Shown in pieces: positions 20,763 to 30,289 of a stretch of 64,000 nt of DNA; positions within the stretch are counted from its first letter, which is position 1; each line of letters starts with the position of its first letter. The stretch comes from Cercophora sp. LCS_1 (taxonomy: Eukaryota > Ascomycota > Sordariomycetes > Sordariales > Lasiosphaeriaceae), in contig JAPZLL010000008.1 in assembly GCA_036250225.1 (NCBI GenBank), positions 1,390,726-1,454,725 of the forward strand, written 5' to 3'. A model generated the notes under the pieces. That model searched no databases, was not told where the DNA came from, and worked only from the letters and a program-made list of their open reading frames with translations. The translations under genes and the position numbers were made by a program.

Positions 20763-22964
20763 CTACATCACTGCTAAGCGCAATTCCAGCTTTCTCTTCA
20801 ACGCTATCCCCTCAAATACCTGCCTCCCCCTCAATGTGCCTCGGTAGAACTCGACGTGCTCTTCCACGCACCGCAACGCCCGTTCAAAGGCTTCTCTAGC
20901 GTCGTCTAGAAGCCCGAGAGCCTGCGCGATCTCGCCCGAATAAAAATACGAATAAGCCAGCAGCTTATTCGGCCAATAATCCACCCGAGCGTGATTCAAA
21001 TCTTCCTTCAGACGCAGCAACAATCCACGAATCTCTGCCTCGGTACGGTCCCGTGCCGCAATGTGAGACCGACACTCCGCCAGCAGAGCCCAGCGCGTCC
21101 CAGCTACCTTCTCATCGAGAGCATACCACCTCGCCGCCCTCCGGAACGTCTCCGATGCCCTCGCTGCTTCTCCAAGCACCTCTTGACACCCCCCTAGCCA
21201 GAACTGTATATCCGCTTTATTCCGCCACGACGACGTTTTTCCATGCTGCTCCGCCAACAACTCGGCGCACCGAAGGAAATCCCTCTCCGCTGCCGCTGCG
21301 TCCTCTAGTCCCAGCAAAGTCACGATGGCAATATCCCGCAGCATCATCGCCTTGCGCGACCCCCCGATCGTCTTACTCTTCGCCCCACGGTCCCGCGCAC
21401 AAGCTAGCAGCGCTGTGGCCTCCTCGGCTGTTTGGGATTTTTGATCTCCTCCTTGCATTCGGCACAGCACGTCCGCCAAATCCACCTGCACCCGGCACGA
21501 CTCCCAGTCGTCTTTTCGGACGTCGACGTGGCGGAGGTGTGCGCGCATCAAATCCATCGCTTCTTGCTGGCGGTCAAGACACACGAGCAGTGGATACCGG
21601 TTGCGTGCCATCCATAGCGCCGCTGCCTCCCTGGCGGCGTCGGCGAAGGGCATTCGAGGGGCCTTTTCTTGCGGGGCGGCGGCGGCGGCGGGTCGGTTCG
21701 TGTAGGACATGCAGCGGTCGTAGTACTTTTGGTAGAAATTCTTGGCCTGGTCGGTCTTGTGGGAAAGTTCGAGAATACGCAGGCACGTGGCGGCGCAGGT
21801 GACGGCCACGGGGCCGCCGTAGATGGCGGTGGGCGTAACGAGCGCGAGGTCGAGCGCCTCGGTGAGGTTGGCGAGTGCGAGTTCCCTGTCGTGCAGTTGC
21901 TCGTGGCAAGTGCCGATGGCCTGGAGGATGAGGATCTCGTAGCTGCGGGACTTTTGCTTGCGCGACATGGGGAGGGCGGGTTGCAAGTAGCGGAGGGCGC
22001 CGTGCCAGTTGTCGCTGCCCATGCTGAGGTAGGCCATGAGCAGGAGGAGGGGGGCGGGGATGGCCATGGCGGCGTTCAGCATGATGTCGAGAAGGCCGGC
22101 GAAGGGCTTAATCAGGGCGCCGCCAAGATGGGCTTTGTTGAGGCGGAGGAGGGGACCTACGAGCTGTGAGGTGTTCTTGGCGGCGTCTCGGATGAGAAAA
22201 TTGCGGAAAGCCTTGTTGTGCTGCGAGATTTGCCGCTCCGGGCGGGGGATAAACTCATCTTCGGCGTCGATCCAGTCGGTGTCGAGCTCTTGGCGGGGGT
22301 GGACCTTCTCGAGCACTGTAGGTGCCGGCTGAGGAGAATTGAGTTGATCTTCACCTTGGACGCGTTCGGTTGGATCTGCTGCGACGGAAAGGAAGCTGTT
22401 GAGGCTTTCCTTGATGACATCTGCCGTCACGCCGAAGCGTTCCAGATCCTTGTCGAGGCGAAGCGATGCCAGAAACTCGGGTAGCTTGATCTCTGAACCA
22501 TCTGCTACAAACAAATCAAGCATGGCCCGAAGCGACTCAATCTCGCCAAGGCGCAGCTCGACTTGTGCTTGACCGGGCGCGTTGACTAAACCGGTTTTGT
22601 GTTCCTCGGCGTATGTCGTTGCGACCAGGCCGCTCAACGCTTCAAGTTGGGCGTGGATTCCGCTGACGATTATTTCAAAGACGTGGTTCTCTGTCACGAT
22701 ATCCAAGCCCTGGGCTTCTTTTCCCGTCTGCTCTGCCGCGGCGTCGCCAATCACCACCTCAAAGGGCTCCACCGGCCCCGCCTCGAGAACCTGCTCTGCA
22801 TGCTGCCTCGCCTCAACCTTTTTGAGGACATCTTTGAGAAGGTTAAGCCGGGCAAGAAGTCTCGGAGAATGCCCCTGGGACGAGGCAGCAGCCTTGGCGA
22901 TGTTTTCGGCGAGTTGCACGGTTGATGCAGTGACACTGCTGGCGACGGTGATAGCCTCAGCCAT
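20763..22964 (-). CDS. Large TPR-like helical repeat protein of unknown function
   Basis: Single uninterrupted frame of 733 residues from the ATG at 22964. The N-terminus (MAEAITVASSVTASTVQLAENIAKAA ... LARLNLLKDVLKK) resembles the helical lead domains found at the start of fungal STAND/NLR proteins, but no NACHT or NB-ARC P-loop follows. From about residue 300 the chain is rich in TPR-type helix pairs: LLLMAYLSMGSDNWHGALRYLQPAL, GTCHEQLHDRELALANLTEAL, DIQFWLGGCQEVLGEAARASETFRRA and AYSYFYSGEIAQALGLLDDAREAFERAL. TPR arrays bind partner proteins. It could be a scaffold or a sensor-like protein that has lost its NTPase. Codon use is GC-rich and the frame is intact, so it is probably expressed. 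Confidence 0.75.
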   Translation of the reverse strand: MAEAITVASSVTASTVQLAENIAKAAASSQGHSPRLLARLNLLKDVLKKVEARQHAEQVLEAGPVEPFEVVIGDAAAEQTGKEAQGLDIVTENHVFEIIVSGIHAQLEALSGLVATTYAEEHKTGLVNAPGQAQVELRLGEIESLRAMLDLFVADGSEIKLPEFLASLRLDKDLERFGVTADVIKESLNSFLSVAADPTERVQGEDQLNSPQPAPTVLEKVHPRQELDTDWIDAEDEFIPRPERQISQHNKAFRNFLIRDAAKNTSQLVGPLLRLNKAHLGGALIKPFAGLLDIMLNAAMAIPAPLLLLMAYLSMGSDNWHGALRYLQPALPMSRKQKSRSYEILILQAIGTCHEQLHDRELALANLTEALDLALVTPTAIYGGPVAVTCAATCLRILELSHKTDQAKNFYQKYYDRCMSYTNRPAAAAAPQEKAPRMPFADAAREAAALWMARNRYPLLVCLDRQQEAMDLMRAHLRHVDVRKDDWESCRVQVDLADVLCRMQGGDQKSQTAEEATALLACARDRGAKSKTIGGSRKAMMLRDIAIVTLLGLEDAAAAERDFLRCAELLAEQHGKTSSWRNKADIQFWLGGCQEVLGEAARASETFRRAARWYALDEKVAGTRWALLAECRSHIAARDRTEAEIRGLLLRLKEDLNHARVDYWPNKLLAYSYFYSGEIAQALGLLDDAREAFERALRCVEEHVEFYRGTLRGRQVFEGIALKRKLELRLAVM

Positions 22965-23394
22965 ATCCGAGTTTTGTCAAGTGACAAAGCTGGCCAATTT
23001 CGGTGCTGGACAGGAAAAAGTCTGGCTTATGTTGGTCACCAGTTACAGTGATGTGGGAAAGTGCAACGTTAAGAGTGGGTTGCGCAGCTGAAAGCACCCT
23101 AGGCACACCACGCAGTGATTGGTCATTTGCCTATCATGGGCGGGGGGCATTGCAGCCGCCGTCCGCAATGATTGGATGATTGGAATACCTTGTGCCTGTT
23201 CATCAGGCGGGATCAAAGGATTTTCTCACCGCACCACAGCAAAGAACCACGTTTCAACTTGGACAGATCAATTGTGACCAACTTTCACTGTCGCATAACG
23301 CGTGTGGTCCACAGGGCGCCTTTTCAATACGCACATAATACTGCCAGGTCGCCTACCTATGCGTAAGGTAGGTCTGTCGAAAGACTCAAGCACC
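22965..23394. other. Divergent intergenic region
   Basis: About 430 bp between the starts of the TPR-like gene (minus) and the HET-type stub (plus). It should include both promoters. No clear motifs were found. Confidence 0.35.
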
Positions 23395-23652
23395 ATGGAC
23401 GAATGCAAGACGTGCAACAACCTCATCCTCGAAGAGTATGGCAGTTGCTGGTACGGAGAGATTCCCTGGGAGCATCTCGTCAAGTCTGCCCAAGATGGCT
23501 GCAACATTTGCGATCTTCTTCATCGCGGGGTGCTCGTCAAGACAAACAGCGACATTACTGCTAGTCGCAAGAAACCGCAGACTGGTCCGAACACTACTGG
23601 CAAGATAGAGGCGGATGACCGGGGCAACGAGACTGAGGCCGGCAAAATGTGA
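23395..23652 (+). pseudogene. N-terminal stub of a HET-type protein (cysteine-rich lead region)
   Basis: An 85-residue frame starts at the ATG at 23395: MDECKTCNNLILEEYG ... IPWEHLVKSAQDGCNICDLLH. The C-x2-C ... L-x2-S-A-x2-G-C-x2-C-x-L-L pattern is the cysteine-rich leader seen at the start of many fungal HET proteins. The rest (about 500 residues) is absent: the frame stops at 23652, and the 3' end of the convergent amidase begins 78 bp later. It is either a relic left by a deletion or a free-standing small protein; a relic seems more likely. Confidence 0.5.
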
Positions 23653-23729
23653 GCTGGATGAAGCTTGGTGAATGTGTCGAAGGCGAATTTGATCTGGTTG
23701 TAGAACCACAAGTTGCACTCAATATCAAA

Positions 23730-25628
23730 TCACGAACTTCCATACTCTCGTACCGCATCGACGACAACCTGCCCAACCGCCAGGAGCTTTTCCTCGTCCA
23801 GTCGTCCCGCAAGCACCTGGATTGCTGCCGGTGCGCCGTTATACGCGGCAGGATCGTCTACCAGTATCAGTACAGCACAGCTGAACGAGTTCGAGCGCCC
23901 ACAGGACTCCCAAATCTTCCTATCTAGCTCCTCAGAAGGCACATAATCCTTCTCAAACGTATCGACTGTCTCGTCCGCTCGGGTGATAGGAACCACAAGC
24001 GTCGCATGATCAATAACATTCACCAAGGTAATGTACTCATGGTATAGTGGCTTCCCTGGAATCAACGCCGCGGACGTAGTGACGGGGAGGAGAACTGCAT
24101 CGACAGGATGGCCAGAGGCGGTTTTTGCGGAGGTGGACTGCCAATAAGCCTGATAGCGAGCCCGGTATATCATCATTCTTTGAACGTACTGGGCGACCTC
24201 AATGGCGGTTTTCGGGGGCTGGGGCTTCCCTGTGGGAGCCAAGGGGACGAGTTCGGGGATTAGAGGCTCTCCTGAGAGGGCGAGGCGATCAAAGACGTCA
24301 AAGTTGCCATCAGCCCTGACAATGGAAGACTGGAAGCTGTCAGATGTTGGGGTCGAGACAGGGTGATGGCTCCTACATGGATCGCTACTGCTTCTTGGAG
24401 CGAAGGACCCTTCCACGGGATCGCCTGAGGAACAGTTAGACTGCATGATCCGGAGAAGGGGGTGTGGGGCGAGAACCTCATGTCCAGCTTTCTCCAACGC
24501 CGCCTTGGCCATCTTCAAGGCTCGAATGACTGGCGGATGTGGTCTCGCAGCTCCCTCGAACTCCATGAACCCAAATGAGAGTTTTGCAGGCAGCTTGGGT
24601 TCCCTCCAAGGGATGGGCAAGACAGACGGATCAGTATTCCAGGGTTCGCTGGATATGAGCGCCCGAAACACATGCCGCAGAGTTGCAATCGAAGGCCCCA
24701 GCATCCCCACGACTGTTGGAATATTGATCTGCCCAAGCGACGAGTTTGGCATGTTCTTTGTGGGCAATCTTCCCGCTGAGGGCTTGATGCTGAAGACGCC
24801 ATTGAAGGCAGCCGGCATGGAGACAGATCCTCCAATGTCCGTTCCAAATCCCACTGCGCTGCATCGCATTGCTTGGGTGCCCCCTTCACCCCCCGAGCTG
24901 CCCCCAGAGGATAGGCCTTGACTCCTCGGGTTTCGGTGGTAGCCTAGAATGTTGTTGTTTGTCTCCCAGTACCAAACGCTCTGGACGAGAGTCGTCTTGG
25001 CAATGACGATGGCACCGAGGGATTCCAGCTTCCGGACGAGTTCGCTTTCGGCGCGGCACTTCAGGTCAGAGGTCTTATCTCCCTCGAAGCTGTCTATCCA
25101 GCCGACGTATCCCATGGTGGTGCCCATCCCCTTCACGTGGAATTGATCCTTCATTGTAACGGGAAGGCCATGGAGGGGACCGCTGGGACGGCGGTGCGCT
25201 TTCCAGAACTCGTCGAGTTGCTTGGCCCGCTCGATAGCGTCGCCAAATCCGATTTCGAGGAGGTTATAGTTCTAGACAACGTTTCTGTTAGAGGTCGCGC
25301 TTGGGAGAGAAAAAGGGAGGATTCGCACCAGCTGATGAGCCAACGCGGCGCGCTTGCAGAACGCTGTGACGACCTCGAGTGCTGTGAGGGAGCCATCTCC
25401 CGACCTTTCGATCAAGGCCGGAGCATCGAGATTCGTGATGCGTCTCGTTTTAACATCCAAAAGCTCATCGATGAAACTGTCGGCGATGTTCTTCTGTTTC
25501 CTGGCTCGCTCGAGTGTATCCTCAGGGAGTCTCCACTCCACTGGGATTTTTCGCAGGTCACACTCCCTTTTCTGGGCGGCCACTTCCTGCCATCGAGGCA
25601 AGCTCCGTGGATGCCCAAGACAATTCAT
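23730..25628 (-). CDS. Amidase signature family protein (two exons)
   Basis: Exons 25329..25628 and 23730..25271, intron of 57 bp (GTGCGA...TCTAG). The N-terminal exon carries WQEVAAQKRECDLRKIPVEW, typical of fungal acetamidase-type enzymes. The second exon starts NYNLLEIGFGDAIERAKQLD, then GLPVTMKDQF with the catalytic lysine, GLSSGGSSGGEGG with the cis-serine, and GFGTDIGGSVSMPAAFNGVF with the nucleophile serine. The Ser-cisSer-Lys triad is therefore complete, and the enzyme should hydrolyse an amide to acid plus ammonia. The ATG at 25628 is the only in-frame one near the conserved start, but a further upstream exon cannot be excluded, because another minus-strand frame of unknown nature overlaps this point. 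Substrate unknown. Confidence 0.85.
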
Positions 25629-26022
25629 TTTTCGCCAGTGTATCGCCAAACAATCCGCTTTCTTTGAGCCGCGGAGCGATGTCGAAGCGCGGGAGAGTCA
25701 TCGCACGCAGCATTCCGTTTATGTATATCTGTCCCGAGTCCTTGCTCGGTCGTAGAGATAGCTCGTTCTCCAATTGGCCGGGCCAGACTGAAGTTCCGAA
25801 TCCTTCCACGAACCGCTGGGAGCCACTGAGCCGTGCGGTATTCAAGGCAGACACTTCTGGGTCTGCCATGAGCGTGAGACTGCTCTTCCGGATGGCCATG
25901 ATCTCCCAAATGCCTCCAGTCAACTGGGAAATCTTCAGGGTGCACAATGTACTTTCCACCTGGGCCTCCACACCTTGGCCGTCGGTCCAACAACGAGAAC
26001 TTCTATTTGCGCATGAATTCAA
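25558..26022 (-). CDS. Uncharacterised frame overlapping the amidase start
   Basis: A minus-strand frame that is open for 154 codons and overlaps amidase exon 1 by 71 bp in another frame. It reads ESTLCTLKISQLTGGIWEIM ... RFVEGFGTSVWPGQLENEL ... YINGMLRAMTLPRFDIAP. It looks protein-like (balanced composition, no repeats), and a further short exon (SEILQDFCMHVGKGLVETSE) may lie at about 26290-26410, followed by a GTGAGT donor. I do not recognise the family. It may be the 3' part of a separate multi-exon gene whose end has merged with the amidase, or a relic. Confidence 0.3.
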   Translation of the reverse strand: MNSCANRSSRCWTDGQGVEAQVESTLCTLKISQLTGGIWEIMAIRKSSLTLMADPEVSALNTARLSGSQRFVEGFGTSVWPGQLENELSLRPSKDSGQIYINGMLRAMTLPRFDIAPRLKESGLFGDTLAKNELSWASTELASMAGSGRPEKGV

Positions 26023-26641
26023 TCAGCCATGCATGCATCCAGCAGGTGAGTTGGTCAAATTGCTTACCCCTCCAACTAGCAGCGGTCAAATGTTTCGACA
26101 TCTCGAGGCGATGCGCGCAGCAATTTTCCTCTTATGGGGATGCCAGCACCAAATGTTGGCTCAGGGATGTTGGTTTCGTTCTACTCAGAAACTCGGTGAA
26201 GTAAATTGCAAATTACTATCCGCTCGGTACGAATATGATAGTGGCTGCGCCCCCTGCCAAGTGGTAGCCCGGAAAATTGAAATTCGGGACTCACAGCCTA
26301 GAAACTCGCCTGTTGGAACCCTAATCTCTTCAGCCGCAGTCTGCTCTGACGTTTCAACCAATCCTTTGCCCACGTGCATGCAGAAGTCTTGGAGTATCTC
26401 GCTCAGCTGCGGTCAGTACATTCATCGCTGTTACATTGTCTCCTCCACACCGGGCCATTGAAGCCCCGTTTGCTGATGAAGAGTCAGAGAAAGCCTGATA
26501 AGGAGCCACCTATGGAAGGCCGTGCTCGCCATGTATAAACTGTGCACCTAGCATGGCTACCCGAGACGGGTTGAACAATGCCATCTATTAGAACCCCTTC
26601 AAGAAACTCGGAGAAATCAACTAGAATCGCACCACCCAACA
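26023..26641. other. Intergenic region with a possible upstream exon of the uncharacterised gene
   Basis: About 620 bp. It holds the possible minus-strand exon near 26290-26410 and the promoter and 5' leader of the secreted protein gene; TATAAA-like TGTATAAACTG lies at about 26533. Confidence 0.35.
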
Positions 26642-27268
26642 ATGCACATCTTTTATGTCGTCGCCTTTGTAGGCAGTCTGCTCATCCAAGCAAAAGCTGT
26701 CGCCCTCACCCTTGCCCTGCCGAATGATGCGGATGTCGCTGCGTCGCCAGCCGAGCGAGTCGCATCCATCGAAGTGCCGTTTGGTAACAGCTCCGAGTTC
26801 TCAGGACTATTGACCTTGAATTTCACCGAGCATCTCGACCATGCAACTGCTCAAAGCTACAGAGAGAGATTCACCCAACACTCTCCCCTGGTCCGCCGAC
26901 TCGGGCCGCAGTACACCCCCTGCGAAGGGAACGGCAATTGGGCTGACAGCAACGGAGCGCTGTCGCTCCAGTACACCTGCTAATACTCGAACACGGCCTA
27001 TCTTGCGTGGGGTTTCAAAATTTCTCCGGCCGTCCAAGCCATCATCGTTAGCAACGTCAACGAAAAAGGCCTCTATTGGTGGAAGAACGGCGTCCGGATG
27101 GCCGATAACTCGCCGCATGTGGAAGCTAGGGATTACCACTTTCATGGAAGCATGAACGGTGCTAATCCTAGCAACAGGATCTCGTATCAGGACTATATGG
27201 CCTTCCGGCATGCTCGAGGCACCGGAGGCATCTCCTGGTCGGGAGAGGTCAACACCTTGAGAGACTGA
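26642..27268 (+). pseudogene. Small secreted protein with one in-frame stop
   Basis: The ATG at 26642 opens a signal peptide (MHIFYVVAFVGSLLIQAKA) followed by a mature region with two cysteines near GPQYTPCEGNGNW. A TAA at 26981-26983 ends the first 113 residues, but the same frame remains open and protein-like for 94 more codons (SNTAYLAWGFKISPAVQAII ... YHFHGSMNGANPSNRISYQDYM ... SGEVNTLRD) to a TGA at 27266. No intron removes the TAA. Intact, it would be a secreted protein of 208 residues of unknown family. The stop is one CpA-to-TpA change from CAA. Readthrough or a strain-specific null allele are alternatives. I do not recognise the fold; it could be an effector-like protein. Confidence 0.55.
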
Positions 27269-27573
27269 GGGGAGTTTTGCCATGGCGTGGGCCGCACGCA
27301 GTACGGCCGAAATTTGGAGCGTCGATATTACCTCTGAACAAATTGAAATTTTGTCTCGAATAACTCTTCGTTCTTTTTATATCATCTATGTTGTCGATCC
27401 GCTTTAAAGATTACCAAAGAGCCCAGTGACATCCAAAGAGTGAGATTATAAATTACTAGGCGATGGCTATCAAATTCCTCATTTCCAAACCCTTCATCCC
27501 GGATTCTCCTCCACTACTTCCGCGCGAGCAGATTGATGCCCGATTCGCTTCCACATTTGCATTCCAGAACCAA
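27269..27573. other. Short intergenic region
   Basis: About 305 bp between convergent 3' ends; AT-rich, nothing recognised. Confidence 0.35.
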
Positions 27574-28560
27574 CTAACCCTGCACACCATTCGGCCCCAG
27601 AACATCGTAATCCAACCTTAGCGAGCTGTCCATTGTCCTAGCGTGACTAAACCCAAAGACATCCTGCGCCGCCAGTCTCCCCAGCCACTTCTCGCTCGTC
27701 TTGTTATAGCACCGCTCCGCAACCGCATCCAGATAGACGGCAAACTGCGCCCAGATGTTATACGGATTGTTGCCCAACACCTCCTTAGAGATCGCCCCGA
27801 TGTCGATCTCGGGGTCCTTGGGGTCCCCGCTCCGGATGAGGGCCTCAGCGCAGTTATCGTACAGATCCCGGGCGTACTCGCGCTGCACCTCGACGGACGT
27901 GCGGTTCCCCGGCCCGCCCATGTGGCCGCCGAGGTAGATGTCGAAGTCGTAGGCGAGGATCTGGTTGTGGGCGTCGATCTATCCGGGCACGTACAGGGAG
28001 GCGGCGAGGTTCCAGAAGGGGACCTAGCCGGCGTAGATCTGATCGACCATCATAAGGATCTTTTAGCGCGGCGCGTAGAGGATAATGTTGCCGAGGTCGT
28101 GGCCGATGCCGGGGAAGATAAGCTCGAGGGTTTGGTTGCCGGCGACGAGGGTGTACTTGTCCTTGAAGGTGACCTGTGGAACCGGGCGGTTGGGATCGCA
28201 CGTAATTGTGAGCTGGGAGGCGGTGTTTTCGTGGGCGATGGTGATGACTTTGGGGTGCGACTGGTTTGCGAAGAGGAAGGCGCCGCCGGCGTGGTCGGCG
28301 TGGGAGTGCGAGTAGACGAACCAGCGGACCGGAAGCGAGGTCAGGTTGCCGATGGCCCACTGGATCTTGTGGCCGGTGGTGGGGGGTGCGTCGACAACCA
28401 CAACGCCGTCGGCAGAGACGAGGACGAATGTCTGGTAGGCGCCGTCGGTGATCATGTACGCGCCCTGGCCGAGATCGTCAACCGCGTAGCCGGCGGCATT
28501 GAGCGGGAGCTGGTTCGTCGCGGCAAGAGTGCGCGGTGCCAAGCTCAGTAAGCCAAGATT
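27574..28560 (-). pseudogene. Metallo-beta-lactamase fold hydrolase with three in-frame stops
   Basis: One minus-strand frame reads through GYAVDDLGQGAYMITDGAY, VVVVDAPPTTG, then RWFVYSHSHADHAGGAF, the H-x-H-x-D-H zinc motif, and FPGIGHDLGNIILYAPR. It is then stopped at 28063-28065 (TAA), 28024-28026 (TAG) and 27979-27981 (TAG), while the remaining sequence (IDAHNQILAYDFDIYLGGH, EVQREYARDLYDNCAEALI, to GVQG) stays in the same frame. Each stop is one CpA-to-TpA transition (either strand) away from Gln or Trp codons. No in-frame ATG is visible at the 5' end, so the start is also lost or lies in an unseen exon. Intact homologues are zinc hydrolases of the MBL fold, secreted or cytosolic, with varied substrates. 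Confidence 0.8.
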
Positions 28561-29400
28561 GTTTTTCTCCCCTTCAGAGGTCCTCTAGCGCCTCTCGACA
28601 AACCGAACTTCCAGGGCCGCTCATTCGTCCACGGGCCACCTCATATGCACCCCGCCCTCGCATCGGCCGCCGAACGGAGGACAGCCTGTGCGAGAAGCCC
28701 GGAGCTGACCATCGATTACTCACGCCCGAAATCACTAATGCATTAGGTAATGTCGCATTCCGGTTATTGCATCGGTCATCTCAACACGAGGCTCCGCATC
28801 TACTGCGTAGGCTGACTATTCACTTACCCATAGGTTAGCTTGCTTCAGGCCACGATGTTGCATTGAGGATTTTGGTGTCATGCAGAAACGAAACTACACC
28901 ACCGGTTCTGCTCCCCACACATTGCTGATAACCCTCGATTCCGGTAACGTCTTTGCTCGCAGAGCTTGGTCCCGCCAATATGTGGAAGCTGAGGTATGAG
29001 AAAAGTGAAGAAAAAGAAGAATACAAAATGAGAAAGAAGCATCAGAGATGCCAACATCCTCAATATCAAGCTTAACCACCGATATAGCCCACCCAGTCGG
29101 TCTATGACCAATTGCGGGACAGTTCCGTTCCAACAACTTTTCTGTGAACTAATATTGGCCTAGGAGGAGCATATAAACTGGCGTCTGGGTGCGGGTTTTT
29201 CCCTTCAATTCCATCAGTTGACATTAAATGCTTGGGACTATTGAACATCTCTGCACGGGTGCGACCCAGCAACAAACTGAATGCTTTGCTCAAGACGAGT
29301 CTGTGGGGAGCTGGAGTGGGGCAATGGGAGATACCTGCCTCGCATCACCACACCTCATTCGTCTCGGAAACGCAAATTAAACGCAAATATACATAGCTTG
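28561..29400. other. Intergenic region, no gene seen
   Basis: About 840 bp of moderately AT-rich sequence. Short ORFs on both strands lack motifs. Confidence 0.35.
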
Positions 29401-29975
29401 CCATATCGCCGCGTTTGCCATTTCGCCCGTCCTCCTCGTCACCGTCATCATCGTCTCCTCCCTGGTCTTCACCTTCCACCCCCGCGGCAAGCAACCGCCG
29501 CAAGGCCCCGAGCTCATCCCCCGCGTCAAAAACACCTTCCTCTTCCTCACGCACTACGCCGAGTTCCTCAGGCGCGCCAAACCCGCCTTCGGCACCGGCA
29601 ACAACATTCGTCCACTTCCACGTCGGCGCCAAGACGGTCTACCTCGTCCACAGCCCGCACCACATCGCGCGCCTCCTGCGCCACGACCCCTGGCTGGGAG
29701 CCTCGTCTTCGCGCTGCAGTCCAACACGGTGCCCATCGCGACGTGGGTGGTCGTCCACCGGCTGCAGCGCAGGGATGTCTACAATGCTGCGAGGGACGAG
29801 GCGCGCCGGGCGCTAGCCGCGGATAGGACACCGACTGCCAGAAATTAGTGGCGAGCGATGCCGCTGCTGCAGGCCATCTCCGTTAAGACGCTGCGGCTCC
29901 ACATCATATTCCCGCCGCTGCGCGAGGCGACCGAGGACGTCGAGTTCGAGGGTGCACAGAGGTACAGGGTACGCA
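29401..29975 (+). pseudogene. Cytochrome P450 remnant
   Basis: One plus frame begins with a membrane anchor, IAAFAISPVLLVTVIIVSSL, followed by QPPQGPELIPRVKNTFLFL, resembling the proline-rich hinge of microsomal P450s. After a frame change, FVHFHVGAKTVYLVHSPHHI is typical of the first beta sheet region. Further down LQAISVKTLRLHI, then ATEDVEF, resembles the helix-K region (normally E-x-x-R), with the glutamate not visible. The heme-binding cysteine loop and most of the middle are missing. It is a deleted and frameshifted relic of a CYP gene. Confidence 0.5.
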
Positions 29976-30289
29976 GCCGCGTACCCCTGTGACAGTTGGC
30001 TGTGTGCCCTGGTTGCAATAATAGAGCCCTTTGCTAGCCAACTGATAATTCTGGACGAAATCCTTACCCCACTGTATGCTGATCATCTGTAGGGGCAGGA
30101 ATAGCCCGAGCATCGTGTCTGATCCAACTGCGGCAACACCGACAAATCGGTCCCACTTTGCCGCACCGTCCTCTTTCATCACCCTCAGACGACTTTCTGG
30201 TGGGCGTGTACGCTGTCTCCTTCTTTATGCGAGACACACATGGCATGTTCAAAAGCGGCTAGCCTGAGGATCAATTTGTCGTTTTCCTC

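Noticed and set aside
21053..21802. 249-codon plus-strand ORF
   Set aside because: Shadow of the 733-residue TPR-like gene on the minus strand; Pro/Arg/Ser-rich without motif.
27643..28551. 302-codon plus-strand ORF
   Set aside because: It is the antisense shadow of the metallo-beta-lactamase frame; the minus strand carries the HSHADH motif and clear homology.
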